DNA of 64,000 nucleotides, taken from positions 24,881 to 88,880 of the forward strand of contig NZ_JAPZVR010000011.1 of assembly GCF_027622855.1 (NCBI RefSeq), given 5' to 3'. The first letter of the stretch is position 1, and the number at the start of each line of letters is the position of its first letter. This document shows positions 27,901-36,058 of this stretch, in pieces. Position numbers and translations under genes: made by a program. Under the pieces are notes generated by a model. It worked only from the letters and a program-made list of their open reading frames with translations, was not told the DNA's origin and made no database searches. The DNA comes from Glycomyces algeriensis (GTDB taxonomy: Bacteria; Actinomycetota; Actinomycetes; Mycobacteriales; Micromonosporaceae).

Positions 27901-28235
27901 CGGTCCAATGGCGTCCCGGCCCTGCTCTTGGACCAGTCGCGGTAGCGGTCGGTGTGCCGCAGCAGCCTGGTCACGGCGGCGGCTCCGGTCGGGCTCGGCG
28001 CGTCGGCGAGGAAGTCGAGGCCCGCCTGCGCGAGCACGGGGTCGCCGCTGGGCTTCTCCAGTGCCGACGTCAACTCGGCGCGGCACCGCTCGATCTGCTC
28101 GCGCACGAGGTCCGACGCGTCGGCGGCGAGCACGAACCGGCCGCGGACGCCGTTGCTCCGGCGCGGCAGCACGTTCGCCGTCCACTCGGGGGGCGGGTTG
28201 AGGCGGTCTTCTTGCGGCGCGGTGCGATCGGTCAT
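24984..28235 (-). CDS. Giant DUF4132-domain protein A
   Basis: A 1083-aa cytoplasmic protein, mainly helical (HEAT-like, Ala/Leu-rich) through about residue 780. A conserved C-terminal DUF4132 region includes LDYGPRRFHVRFDERLRPSL, LPQPGVRDDADLA, a FRTAEDGGFAD block and VPGGYLLADAS. The family includes E. coli MolR/YehI; no biochemical role is established. It is divergent from a paralogue of nearly equal size, and both share GSALVPIRSA and DWLDRHGE. The 173-base gap must hold both promoters. No ribosome site is obvious before the ATG, which fits a leaderless message. Confidence 0.85.
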   Translation of the reverse strand: MTDRTAPQEDRLNPPPEWTANVLPRRSNGVRGRFVLAADASDLVREQIERCRAELTSALEKPSGDPVLAQAGLDFLADAPSPTGAAAVTRLLRHTDRYRDWSKSRAGTPLDRELFSAWVIEFGLPFAIGAAAAGAGITTGWDHPGGATKADPLPFVTAADPHAAHWTGSRFLGELELSRELTAAAEPDEYEAVVAAAAAHREALLQRAAAALLLPDETAWVAATCEELARTEHASGLQHLMWSAISSVDHRERLGRKAIEAARLTAQDVAELVCHLGVAALPVLEATLAYKSLTAAQRTALLDGIALLPSDDATALLIDRSGEPQVLPAALRSAARFPLRTARIAAERAPRLAPLDRTRLAVIVRSDPAGLDAALPHLNDTARAAITDLTSSTALPVADAARLPQILVAPPWTNTERPAPAPLRGLEPPADIEIIWAPEEHERALSVEPNFWSWDDDEYWASVKGEVVNRVDLSLEAGIWSRLARHGPAAADAVAERLRTKHRYGSALVPIRSATAATVVADWFLRLKSTRAHALDWLDRHGEVGATLLIPAAFGSSKRYHAGGQAALRHLAGQLGPEAVVRSAERYGPDAVQRVQALLATDPLMPLGDPPRPGAWADPQHLPPVLLRERDAVLPPGAVTHLITILALSAPRVHHPGTDIVAQHCDAESLTQFSHALFQLWLSAGAPPADTWAVDQLARFGTDATAALLEPLVLTWPGGDQSDRAGYALYALAAIGTETAFNVLHRMSRLRKYPVTTALARKLAAQVASGFGEDVETLADRLVPDLGVGDPESLALDYGPRRFHVRFDERLRPSLVDGAGKQRLRLPQPGVRDDADLAAAAKTRYQRLAKDLERLVAEQTERLDDAMYSGRTWTVPEFRLIARHPVLGSLVSRLVWLADHDGTRFGFRTAEDGGFADAHEKLVGLPDAATIRLAHPALLGEELPAWNEIFNDYAILQPIEQLGRPPFTAAEAATGQLTRFEGVEMHTGTLRGHMSWVNRYPQYGDWGTQRRGFERRVPGGYLLADASTGAPVTDSELGEWHRVHAVRLVTTRNRKAAKPLRGDRLDPVTASELLADLTAAVRR

Positions 28236-28408
28236 GGCAGTCGTTTCAGGAGGCGGCGTTTCCGCGTCGAGGATATGCGGCGGGCGCGAGCCGCTGTCGG
28301 AAGCGCGACACCACCGGGTTCTTGCAGCAAGGCGCCGACGAGTCCGGCGGCGCGTCGCACCCTGCCTCTAGGATCTTGAGGGAACCGCACGCCCCGCGAA
28401 GGACCGAG

Positions 28409-31400
28409 ATGACCGAACCCGTTGCCATGCAAGAAGAGCAACTGCGTCTTCCTGTCGATTGGGCGGAGTGGCTCCTGCCGCGGCGCGGCAGCGGAGCGGG
28501 CATTCCGGTCGAACCGGACGCCGCGGCGTCCCGGAAGGTGGCCGCGGCGGTCGACGCGAGGCGCGACGACCTCATCGCCTCCCTTGAGCGGCCCGAATGC
28601 GACCCGGACCTGTCCCGGGCCGGCCTCGCCCACCTCGGCGGTGCGCCGAACCCGACCGGTGCCGCAGCCGTGCTCACGATGCTCCGGTTCATCGAGCCCT
28701 ACCGGGCTTCGCTGTTCCAGCCGGGCGGGGAGCGCGCCCTCGCGAACCGCGAGCTGTTCGCCGCGGTGGTCGCCGACTTCGGCCTGCCGTTCGCCGTGAG
28801 CACCGGCATCGAGGACCTCGTTATCGGGTTCCGCTGGGCCGCAACGGGAAGCGCGGGCCCGGCCGACGTGCCCGCCGTGGTGGTCGACGACGCGTCGAAC
28901 CTGAAGTGGAGGGTCTGGGCGGACCGCGAAGGCGTGCTGCCCTTCGTCCGCGCGCTGATCGCCGCCGCGGACGACGCCGAGTACCGGCGCATCGTCGACC
29001 TCGCCGCCCAGTACCGCGCCACCCCGCTCAAGCGCGTCGCCGCAGCGCTCCTGCTGCCCGGCGAGCGCGAGTGGGTCGCGGCCGCATGCGAAGCGCGCGA
29101 CGCCTACCGCGGGGACCCCGCGGTCGAGGAGCTCGTCTGGGCGATCGTGTCCGATGAGGACCATCTGCGGCTCCTCGGAGTCCCCCGGCTCGCCGCCGAC
29201 ATGGTCCGGCACCGCCTCGTCCCCGAACTCGTGCGCAACCTCGGCGTCGCCGCGCTCCCGGTCCTCGCCAAGACCCTCGACCAGAAGAGCCTCGACCTCG
29301 CCCAGCGCACCCTGCTGTTCCAGGCGATCGCGCTCCTGCCCGACGACGCCGCCGCGGACCTCCTCGTCGAACGCGCCGCCGAGCCCGGCGCGCTCGCCGC
29401 CGTCAAACCCGCCGCCGCCCGGTTCCCGCACCGCTTCGCGCGCGCCGTCGCCGCCCGCGCCGCCGACACCGCTCCGGCCGACCGGGTCCGCCTCGCCGGG
29501 GCGCTCCGCCAGGAAGGCGTCCCGCTCGAGTCCGTCCTGAAGGGACTCAATGACACTGCTAGGGCCGCAGTCGAAGCGCTCCTCGCCGAGACTGCCCCGT
29601 TGGTCGCGGCGTCCGACCGGCTTCCCGCGGTCCTCCTCACGCCGTCGTGGGCCGAACGCCGGCGCCGTCGCGCCCCCGAGCCGGTCCCGGGCCTCACCGC
29701 TCCCGCCGGTGTCGAGCTCCGCTGGGGCCCAGGCGAACTCGACGCGGCCCTGGCCCTCGAACCGGCCTTCGCCGAGTGGGACGAAGCCGAGTTCTGGGTC
29801 TCCGACAGCGTGACCGGCCTCGGCCTCGCCGAACGGCTCCTCGGCCGCCTCGCCCGCGGCGGCGACCCCGGCGCCGTCATCGAGAAACTGCGCGATTCGC
29901 CCAAACACGGGAGCGCCCTCGTCCCCATTCGCAGTGCTGAGGCCGCCGCACTCGCCGCGGACTGGTTCGCGCGTCTCAAGTCCGCGCGCGTCCACGCCGC
30001 CGACTGGCTCGACCGCCACGGCGAGCACGCCGTGCCGCACCTCGTCCCCTGCGCCCTCGGCGCCGACAAGCGCCTGCGCGACGGCGGCGAAGCCGCCCTC
30101 CGGTATCTCGCCCGCCGCCTCGGCGACCAGCCCGTCCTCGACGCCGCCGCGTCCTTCGGCCCTGACGCCCTCGCCCGCATCACCGGCCTCCTCGCCACCG
30201 ACCCGCGCGTTCCCCTCGCCGGGACCGTGAACCCCGGCGACTGGGCCGACCCTGACATGCTTCCTCCGGTCATGTTGCGCGGCAAAGAGACCGCCCTGCC
30301 CGCGGTCTCGGTGCGGCACCTCATCGGCGCACTCGCGCTCTGGTCGCCGCGCCTGCAATTCCCCGGCGTGGACGACTTCGCCGCCCACTGCGACCCCGTT
30401 TCACTCCAACGGTTCTCGCTCGCCCTGTTCGACCTGTGGCTGCGCTCCGAGGCCCCCAGCAAGGACTCCTGGGCCGTCGACCAGCTCGGCGCGTTCGGGA
30501 ACGACGACACCGTCGCCGTCCTCGGCCCCCTCGTCGCCCAATGGCCCGGCCGCAGCCAGAACGAACGCGCCCACACCGGCCTCGAAGTGCTCGCCCACAT
30601 CGGCACCGATGCCGCGTTCACGGCGCTGCGCGACATCTCCCGGGCCTTCAAGTTCCCCAACTCGACCACCGAACGTGCCCGCGGACTCGCGGACCGCCTC
30701 GCCGCCGCCCGCGGTCTCACGTTCGAAGGGCTCGCCGACCGCCTCACCCCCGACCACGGGGCGGCCGAGACCGTCTCGTTCGACTACGGCCCCAGGCGCT
30801 TCCACCTCACCTTCGACCGGCTCCTCACCCCGCACCTCACCGACGACGCCGGCAAGCCCCGCAAAGCCCTCCCCAAACCCGGCGTCCGCGACGACGCGGC
30901 CAGCGCCAAGGCCGCCGTCGCCCGCTACAAGGCCCTCGTCAAGAGCGTCGGCGACACCGCCGAAACGCAGGTCGAACTCCTCTGCGCCGCGATGCTGGAC
31001 GGCCGCGTCTTCACCCTCGACGACCTCCGCGTCCTCGACGCCCACCCCATCAGCGGCGTCTTCACCCGGCGCCTCGCCTGGTTCAGCCGCGGCGCCGGAT
31101 TCCGCATCGCCGAGGACGGCGGTTTCGCCGACGTCGACGACCGCGAGTTCCGGCCCGACCCGGACGCGATCCGCCTCGCCCACCCCGCGCTCCTGCGCGA
31201 CGAGACCCCCGCCTGGACCGCCCTGTTCGCCGACTACGAGCTCCTCCAGCCGTTCGACCAGCTCGCGCGCCCGCGGCTCCACTTCACCGAGGAGGAGCTC
31301 GAGACCGGTCGCCTCCCCCGCTTCGACGGCCTCCGATGCGGCTACGCCGACCTCGGCGCGCGCATCGGCTGGACCCAGACCTTCCTCGCCCCCGGGCCCG

Positions 31401-31645
31401 ACCTCTCCTGGGTCTGGCGGCTCCAGCAGCGGCTCCCCGGCGGCTGGCTGCTCGCCGACGCCGACCCCGAGCCCGACCGCCACAACCCCGACCCCGACGG
31501 CGTCCACACCGTGACCGCCCTCCGCCTCCAAGCCAACCGCAACCGCCGGCCCGAACACGCCCGCCCGCTCCCCGGCCGCGCGATCGACCCTGTGGCGGCC
31601 TCAGAGCTCCTCGCCCGCCTCACCGGCGTCCAGACGACGAGCTGA
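28409..31645 (+). CDS. Giant DUF4132-domain protein B, paralogue of A
   Basis: A 1078-aa soluble protein aligned along its length with the divergent paralogue. The two share the N-terminal pattern of an LPRR box, GDP/CDP-type helices and PNPTGAAAV. They also share the mid-region GSALVPIRSAEAAALAADWF and the DUF4132 C-terminus (FDYGPRRFHLTFDRLLTP, LPKPGVRDD, FRIAEDGGFAD, LPGGWLLADAD). AAGGA sits seven bases before the ATG. Divergent duplication suggests a two-subunit assembly or functional specialisation. Function unknown. Confidence 0.85.
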   Translation: MTEPVAMQEEQLRLPVDWAEWLLPRRGSGAGIPVEPDAAASRKVAAAVDARRDDLIASLERPECDPDLSRAGLAHLGGAPNPTGAAAVLTMLRFIEPYRASLFQPGGERALANRELFAAVVADFGLPFAVSTGIEDLVIGFRWAATGSAGPADVPAVVVDDASNLKWRVWADREGVLPFVRALIAAADDAEYRRIVDLAAQYRATPLKRVAAALLLPGEREWVAAACEARDAYRGDPAVEELVWAIVSDEDHLRLLGVPRLAADMVRHRLVPELVRNLGVAALPVLAKTLDQKSLDLAQRTLLFQAIALLPDDAAADLLVERAAEPGALAAVKPAAARFPHRFARAVAARAADTAPADRVRLAGALRQEGVPLESVLKGLNDTARAAVEALLAETAPLVAASDRLPAVLLTPSWAERRRRRAPEPVPGLTAPAGVELRWGPGELDAALALEPAFAEWDEAEFWVSDSVTGLGLAERLLGRLARGGDPGAVIEKLRDSPKHGSALVPIRSAEAAALAADWFARLKSARVHAADWLDRHGEHAVPHLVPCALGADKRLRDGGEAALRYLARRLGDQPVLDAAASFGPDALARITGLLATDPRVPLAGTVNPGDWADPDMLPPVMLRGKETALPAVSVRHLIGALALWSPRLQFPGVDDFAAHCDPVSLQRFSLALFDLWLRSEAPSKDSWAVDQLGAFGNDDTVAVLGPLVAQWPGRSQNERAHTGLEVLAHIGTDAAFTALRDISRAFKFPNSTTERARGLADRLAAARGLTFEGLADRLTPDHGAAETVSFDYGPRRFHLTFDRLLTPHLTDDAGKPRKALPKPGVRDDAASAKAAVARYKALVKSVGDTAETQVELLCAAMLDGRVFTLDDLRVLDAHPISGVFTRRLAWFSRGAGFRIAEDGGFADVDDREFRPDPDAIRLAHPALLRDETPAWTALFADYELLQPFDQLARPRLHFTEEELETGRLPRFDGLRCGYADLGARIGWTQTFLAPGPDLSWVWRLQQRLPGGWLLADADPEPDRHNPDPDGVHTVTALRLQANRNRRPEHARPLPGRAIDPVAASELLARLTGVQTTS

Positions 31646-31701
31646 GCGGGCGCCTTCGCACCGTGCCGGTGTGCCGCTGCGGCGGTCGCTGGCCGCATCG
31701 G

Positions 31702-31718
31702 GGACTTACGTTGTACGG
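31702..31718. promoter_or_regulatory. Degenerate operator before the TetR gene (possible autoregulation)
   Basis: GACTTAC-GTT-GTACGGT keeps the left half of the GACTTAC-N3-GTAAGTC palindrome found downstream and part of the right half. It lies 26 bases before the regulator's start. Confidence 0.45.
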
Positions 31719-31743
31719 TACGTTCGCCGGGAAGGGGTGGACG

Positions 31744-32424
31744 ATGGCTGGCAAGCGCGCGGCGGGACCGCAGGTCGGGTTGAGCCGGGAACGGGTGCTG
31801 CGGGGCGCGGCGGCGATCGCCGACGAGCGCGGCCTGGCGGCGCTGACGATGCGGAGCCTGGCCGAGGCCCTCGGGGTCGAGGCGATGTCGCTGTACCACC
31901 ATGTGGCCAACAAGGAGGCGGTCCTCGACGGGCTGGTCGAGGTCGTCATGGCCGAGATCGAGGCGGCCGTGGCCGACCTCGATGCGCCTGAGCCCGAGGA
32001 CGACTGGCGGACGGCGATGCGGATGCGGGTGCTCGCGGCCCGCGAGGTGCTGGTGCGCCATCCGTGGGCGCCGCGGGTGTTCGAGACGCGGACCGGCACG
32101 AGCCTGGCGGTGGCGCGGTACTTCGACGGGGTGCTCGGCCTGATGCGGCGCGGCGGGTTCAGTTACGAATTGGGCCATCGCGCCCTGCACGCCTTGGGGA
32201 GCCGGGCGCTGGGGTTCTCGCAGGAGCTGTTCGAGCCCGACGGGATCGAGGCCCCTGAGGAGGCGCTGGCGGCGATGGCCGAGCAGGTGCCGCACCTGGT
32301 GGCGATGATCAGGGACGCGACGCACGGCGGCGCGGTGCTCGGCTGGTGCGACTACCAGGCCGAGTTCGAGTTCGGGCTGGACTTGATCCTGGACGGCCTG
32401 GAGCGGTTGCGCACCAAGCCTTAA
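31744..32424 (+). CDS. TetR-family repressor with tetracycline-repressor-like C-terminus
   Basis: A 226-aa regulator. The HTH spans about 18-62 (LTMRSLAEALGVEAMSLYHHVANKEAVLDGL), where the MSLYHHV recognition helix is typical of TetR proteins with the TetR_C_1 ligand domain. The C-terminal part is helical. AAGGGGTGG precedes the ATG. It is followed after 105 bases by a quinone oxidoreductase whose promoter contains two GACTTAC-type palindromes, so it is the likely repressor. Confidence 0.9.
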   Translation: MAGKRAAGPQVGLSRERVLRGAAAIADERGLAALTMRSLAEALGVEAMSLYHHVANKEAVLDGLVEVVMAEIEAAVADLDAPEPEDDWRTAMRMRVLAAREVLVRHPWAPRVFETRTGTSLAVARYFDGVLGLMRRGGFSYELGHRALHALGSRALGFSQELFEPDGIEAPEEALAAMAEQVPHLVAMIRDATHGGAVLGWCDYQAEFEFGLDLILDGLERLRTKP

Positions 32425-32468
32425 CACCGATTTTGCCCCTGTTTGCGCAGGTGGGCACCGCGCTGCAC

Positions 32469-32497
32469 TTGACAGACTTACAATGTAAGTCTATCGT
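32469..32497 (+). promoter_or_regulatory. Promoter of the quinone oxidoreductase gene
   Basis: TTGACA (32469-32474) and TATCGT (32492-32497) are separated by 17 bases. Operator 1 fills the spacer, so a bound repressor would block RNA polymerase directly. Confidence 0.75.
32474..32492. promoter_or_regulatory. TetR operator 1 in the promoter spacer
   Basis: AGACTTAC-AAT-GTAAGTCT is a perfect 8-bp-arm palindrome lying between the -35 and -10 boxes of the oxidoreductase promoter. Confidence 0.85.
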
Positions 32498-32514
32498 GAC
32501 TTACAACGTAAGAC
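32498..32514. promoter_or_regulatory. TetR operator 2 downstream of the -10 box
   Basis: GACTTAC-AAC-GTAAGAC repeats operator 1 with one altered position in the right arm. It is centred 23 bases from operator 1 and overlaps the expected transcription start. Confidence 0.75.
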
Positions 32515-32529
32515 TGCGAAGGAGTCGCC

Positions 32530-33543
32530 ATGAGGGCCATCGTTCAGGACCGCTACGGACCGCCAGGGGAAGTGCTCGCGCTCAAGGAGATCGACCGGCC
32601 GGCGCCCGGCCCGGGCGAAGTGCTCGTCCGCGTGCGGGCCAGCAGCGTCAACACCCCGGACTGGATCGCGATCACCGGCGTGCCGTACGTGCTGCGGTTC
32701 CAGGGCCGCGTCCGCTCAGGGTCGAACGTCGTGCGCGGCACCGATGTCGCGGGCGTCGTGGAGGAGCTCGGCCCGGAGGGCGCGGACCGCGGTATCGGCG
32801 ATCGCGTGTTCGGATCGCTGTGGACGAGCACGTTCGTGACGGCCGGGGCCTTCGCCGAATTCGCCGTCGTGCCCGCCGAGCGGCTCGCGCCGATCCCGGC
32901 CGGGGTGGGGTTCGAGGAGGCGGCGGCCTCGGTCATGTCGGGAGTGACCGCGCTGTGCGCCATGCGCGACACCGTCCAGGTCCATGAAGGCATGAAGGTG
33001 CTCGTGAACGGCGCCTCCGGCGGCGTCGGGACCTTCGCGGTCCAGCTCGCCGCGCACTTCGGCGCGGAGGTCACCGGCGTCTGCGGGACCGCGAACGCCG
33101 CGATGGTGCGCGATCTCGGTGCGCACCATGTCATCGACTACACCCGCACGGACTTCACGAAGGGGAGCGAACGCTACGACGTCGTCCTCGACAACGTCCT
33201 GAACCACCCGCCGCGCCGCACGGCCCGCGTACTGGCCCCCGGCGGGGTCCTCATCCCCAACAGCGTCGGGAACAGCGGCGGCCTGCTCGCCGGGCTCGGG
33301 CGCATGGCGAGCGCCAGAATGCTGGGATCGCTGGGCCGGGCCGACGTGCGGTTCTCCCCTTCGGAGGCGAACCGCGAGAACCTCACGGCCGTAAGCGAAC
33401 TGCTGGCCTCAGGGGTGATCAAAGCGGTGATCGACCGCGTGTACCCGCTGCAGGAGACGGCGCAGGCCGTGGCCCACATGCTCGGCCACCACGCCCGCGG
33501 CAACATCGTCATCAGCGTGGCGAAAGGACCCCGGACACCATGA
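32530..33543 (+). CDS. MDR-superfamily quinone oxidoreductase / zinc-independent alcohol dehydrogenase-like
   Basis: A 337-aa NAD(P)H-dependent reductase. The GroES-like N-terminal fold (residues 1-125) includes PAPGPGEVLVRVRASSVNTPDW. The Rossmann domain begins at VLVNGASGGVGTFAVQ near 158. Zinc ligands of classical alcohol dehydrogenases are absent, which points to a quinone-oxidoreductase or reticulon-4-interacting type. GAAGGAG precedes the ATG. Expression is probably repressed by the upstream TetR protein through tandem operators. A hairpin overlapping the stop codon ends the unit. Confidence 0.9.
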   Translation: MRAIVQDRYGPPGEVLALKEIDRPAPGPGEVLVRVRASSVNTPDWIAITGVPYVLRFQGRVRSGSNVVRGTDVAGVVEELGPEGADRGIGDRVFGSLWTSTFVTAGAFAEFAVVPAERLAPIPAGVGFEEAAASVMSGVTALCAMRDTVQVHEGMKVLVNGASGGVGTFAVQLAAHFGAEVTGVCGTANAAMVRDLGAHHVIDYTRTDFTKGSERYDVVLDNVLNHPPRRTARVLAPGGVLIPNSVGNSGGLLAGLGRMASARMLGSLGRADVRFSPSEANRENLTAVSELLASGVIKAVIDRVYPLQETAQAVAHMLGHHARGNIVISVAKGPRTP

Positions 33544-33576
33544 AAGCCGCTGTCCTTCAATGAAGGGCAGCGGCTT
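33544..33576. terminator. Hairpin terminator between the oxidoreductase and cspA
   Basis: A 15-bp stem (33544-33558 with 33562-33576, one T-G wobble) with a 3-base loop sits between two convergent genes and probably serves both. The rightward exit is CGTGTTTAAG. Confidence 0.75.
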
Positions 33577-33598
33577 CGTGTTTAAGAGCTGTGGGGGC

Positions 33599-33802
33599 TT
33601 AGAGCGCGCGCAGGTTAGCGGCCTGCGGACCCTTGTTGCCCTGCTCGATGTCGAACTCGACGCGCTGGTTCTCTTCGAGCGACTTGTAGCCGTTGCCGGT
33701 GATCGCGGAGAAGTGAACGAAGATGTCGGGGCCGTCGCCCTCCGGAGCGATGAAGCCGAAGCCCTTCTCCGAGTTGAACCACTTAACGGTGCCTTGCGCC
33801 AT
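33599..33802 (-). CDS. cspA: Cold-shock protein, CspA family
   Basis: A 67-aa single-OB-fold RNA chaperone. RNP1 KGFGFI and RNP2 DIFVHFS are intact, and the ends [10 protein letters not shown] and [10 protein letters not shown] match actinobacterial CspA proteins. AAGGA lies ten bases before the ATG. The stretch upstream is long and gene-free, as expected for the structured 5' leader of cold-shock messages. It also carries a near match to the 13-bp TetR palindrome from 16659. Confidence 0.96.
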   Translation of the reverse strand: MAQGTVKWFNSEKGFGFIAPEGDGPDIFVHFSAITGNGYKSLEENQRVEFDIEQGNKGPQAANLRAL

Positions 33803-34188
33803 ACTAAAATATCCTTGGTGTTGATGCTCAGACCGACGGTTTGCAGCCCGGGTTTTTGACGCCCGTGGTGCGCATCCGCCATGCGGTCTGATATTGCCGC
33901 CATTGCTGGCGCTTCACCACTCCGATTCGCATTGCTGTGAATCGAGGTGACCCCTGGACACTACAGCACTCCCGCCGGATTGCACCGGGCCAGCGCGGAA
34001 ATTCTTCTCGCATTCAACTGTTTGCCCCTGAATGTCCCGGGTTTTTGGGCAGATTGGTGCCGAAGGTCATGACCTCCGGGGCGCAGCACCCGAATCGGCG
34101 GCGCCATGGCCGGGCGGTGGCGAACGTCCCGATCATCCGAAACGGCGACGGCCCGATCGCCTCGGCGGGGCGATCGGGCCGCTTGCCG
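33803..34188. other. Gene-free leader region of cspA
   Basis: About 386 bases between the cspA start and the end of the antirepressor gene. It likely contains the cspA promoter and a long 5' untranslated leader. AGACCGACGGTTT at 33830-33842 matches 12 of 13 positions of the upstream TetR operator. No ORF has a convincing start. Confidence 0.5.
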
Positions 34189-34704
34189 CTACGGGCGGTT
34201 GTCGTCCGGGCGGGCCCGGTCGTTCTCGCGTTTGAGCGAGAGGGCCGCCGACGTGCCGAGGCGCTGCCGCAGCTCGGAGAGACCCTTCAGGGTGATGCGC
34301 AGCTGCGGTGCGTCCAAGAGGAGCTCGCCGGTGCGCGGGTGGTGGTGGGACTGGGGGATCTCGGTGAGCCAGCCAGCGTCGACGGCGGACTGGCGGGCGC
34401 GCCAGGCGTGGTCGCGCCGTTGGCGGTAGGCCCAGCGGAGATCGCCCAGCGTCCTGAACAGACGGTTCTGGCCGAGGTCGATGGCCGGGTCGCGGGAGAG
34501 GATCTTCGCCGCGTCGGCGGCGGAGAACGTGCCGCGCGCCGAGGCGAGGCGGTGCCAGGACTCGGCGGCGGGCGCGAGGGCCTCGAGGTGGGATTCGGCG
34601 GTGTCGGCGCGGTCGGCCTCCTCCAGCACCATCAGGGCGAGGTCGCGGTTGGTGAGACCGCGGGGGTCGCTGTGCGCAGTGCGCGGGCTTGGGGTGATGT
34701 GCAT
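34189..34704 (-). CDS. Phage-type antirepressor, KilAC domain
   Basis: A 171-aa protein. Its C-terminal 110 residues match the KilAC/phage antirepressor family: the segment GQNRLFRTLGDLRWAYR, then GWLTEIPQSHHHPRTGEL and RITLKGLSELRQRLG. KilAC proteins act as DNA-binding partners of phage antirepressors. The N-terminal DNA-binding domain usually found ahead of it is shortened. GGAG lies eight bases before the ATG at 34704. No other phage gene is nearby, so it is an orphan, possibly captured from a prophage and now a host regulator. Confidence 0.8.
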   Translation of the reverse strand: MHITPSPRTAHSDPRGLTNRDLALMVLEEADRADTAESHLEALAPAAESWHRLASARGTFSAADAAKILSRDPAIDLGQNRLFRTLGDLRWAYRQRRDHAWRARQSAVDAGWLTEIPQSHHHPRTGELLLDAPQLRITLKGLSELRQRLGTSAALSLKRENDRARPDDNRP

Positions 34705-34814
34705 GCATCCACTCCGTTCGTCGTGCTCTCCCCCGATTCTATGCGGGGGGTACGACATTCCCTGCCGCGCGCGAACTCGCGGATGCACTGGTCAACGGCG
34801 GCGTTTCAGGTCGT

Positions 34815-35978
34815 TCAGAGACCCGCCAGATAGGACTCGAGGGTCGCGGCGTAGGCGGCCGGGTCCTCGTTCCAGGACGCGGTGTGGCCCGAGGCGGTCT
34901 CCATGACGGTGGTCTGCGCGGGGTCGAGCATCTCGGCGAAGTCGAGGGTCGCGGTGTGGTCCACGGTCTCGTCGGCGGTGTCCACGTAGAGCAGGATCGG
35001 CAGGTCGAACTCGTCCGCGAAGTTGCGCTGGTCGAGGTCGTCGAAGTCGATGTCGGCGCGGAACTCGACGATGCGCTTGGCGGCCCAGGTGATCGGGGCG
35101 ATGACGTCGCGGTCGGCGGCCTGCATGTCGAGGGTCGAGTTCCAGTCCATGACGGGCGAGTCGAAGACGAGGCCCTTGACGGCGGACGGGTCGTCGAGGC
35201 CGCGGTAGGCGGTGGCGATGACCGCGCCGCCCATGGACCAGCCGTGGAGGATCACGGATTCCGCGCCGTTCGCGAGCGCGTAGTCGACGGCGGCGGTCAC
35301 GTCCTCGTTCTCGTGCGCGCCGAGGGCGTGCATCCCGTTGGGGGCCTTGGGGGCGCCTTCGTCGTTGCGGTAGGTGACGGCGAGGACGGAGTAGCCGAGG
35401 CCGGCGTAGAGGCCGACGCCGCGCAGGGTCTCGGCGGGGGCGGCGTTGCGGCCGTGGACGGTGACGACCCAGGTGCCCGAGTTGGGCGAGGCGGGGTCGC
35501 CCGGGATCTTCCAGGCGGGGAAGTCGCCCAGGTCGGCGGGGACCGCCACGTCCTCGAACTCGAGGCCGAGCCCCGTGGCGGGGTCGTCGCGGAAGGTCCA
35601 CTTGTCGATGCGGGCCTTGGTGCCCGCGGCGAGGTCGCCGAAGAGGACCGCGTCGACCGCGCGGGTCACGGTCTCGTCGTCGCTGGTGAAGACCTCGCCG
35701 AGGACGGCCTGGCCGTCCTCCCACTGGAGTCCCCAGGTGCCGGGCTGCGCGGAGGCCTCGGTGAGCGGGAGGGTCACCGTGGCGCCGTCGGCGGCGACGA
35801 CCTCGAGCCCGTACGGGTCCTCCCCGTGCGTGACGTCGATGACCTCGCCGGAGAAGTACCAGCCGGCCGCGCCGAGGCCGCCGAGGGCGAGCACGAGCAG
35901 CACGGCGAGGGTGACGGCGACCGGGCGCAGCCAGCGTCGCCTGCGGGCCGGGGCGTCGGTTTCCAGGGTGGTCTTCAC
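34815..35978 (-). CDS. Membrane-anchored alpha/beta hydrolase
   Basis: A 387-aa protein with one N-terminal transmembrane helix at about 20-42 that anchors an extracellular or periplasm-facing hydrolase. After an Ig-like linker region, the hydrolase core begins near 165 with VVTVHGRNA. The nucleophile Ser is in GWSMGG near 245, the acid in LLYVDTADETV near 330, and His in SGHTASW near 365. It resembles the serine aminopeptidase S33/lysophospholipase type. It is expressed as a single gene; the start ATG at 35978 has moderate GAGG-like context. Substrate unknown. Confidence 0.85.
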   Translation of the reverse strand: MKTTLETDAPARRRRWLRPVAVTLAVLLVLALGGLGAAGWYFSGEVIDVTHGEDPYGLEVVAADGATVTLPLTEASAQPGTWGLQWEDGQAVLGEVFTSDDETVTRAVDAVLFGDLAAGTKARIDKWTFRDDPATGLGLEFEDVAVPADLGDFPAWKIPGDPASPNSGTWVVTVHGRNAAPAETLRGVGLYAGLGYSVLAVTYRNDEGAPKAPNGMHALGAHENEDVTAAVDYALANGAESVILHGWSMGGAVIATAYRGLDDPSAVKGLVFDSPVMDWNSTLDMQAADRDVIAPITWAAKRIVEFRADIDFDDLDQRNFADEFDLPILLYVDTADETVDHTATLDFAEMLDPAQTTVMETASGHTASWNEDPAAYAATLESYLAGL

Positions 35979-36058
35979 GTGGCGTCCTCGGAGGTCAAGC
36001 GGGAGGGTGACCGCTCGATCCTAGTGCGATGCCGCTCGGGTCGCCTCGCACGCGGGTG

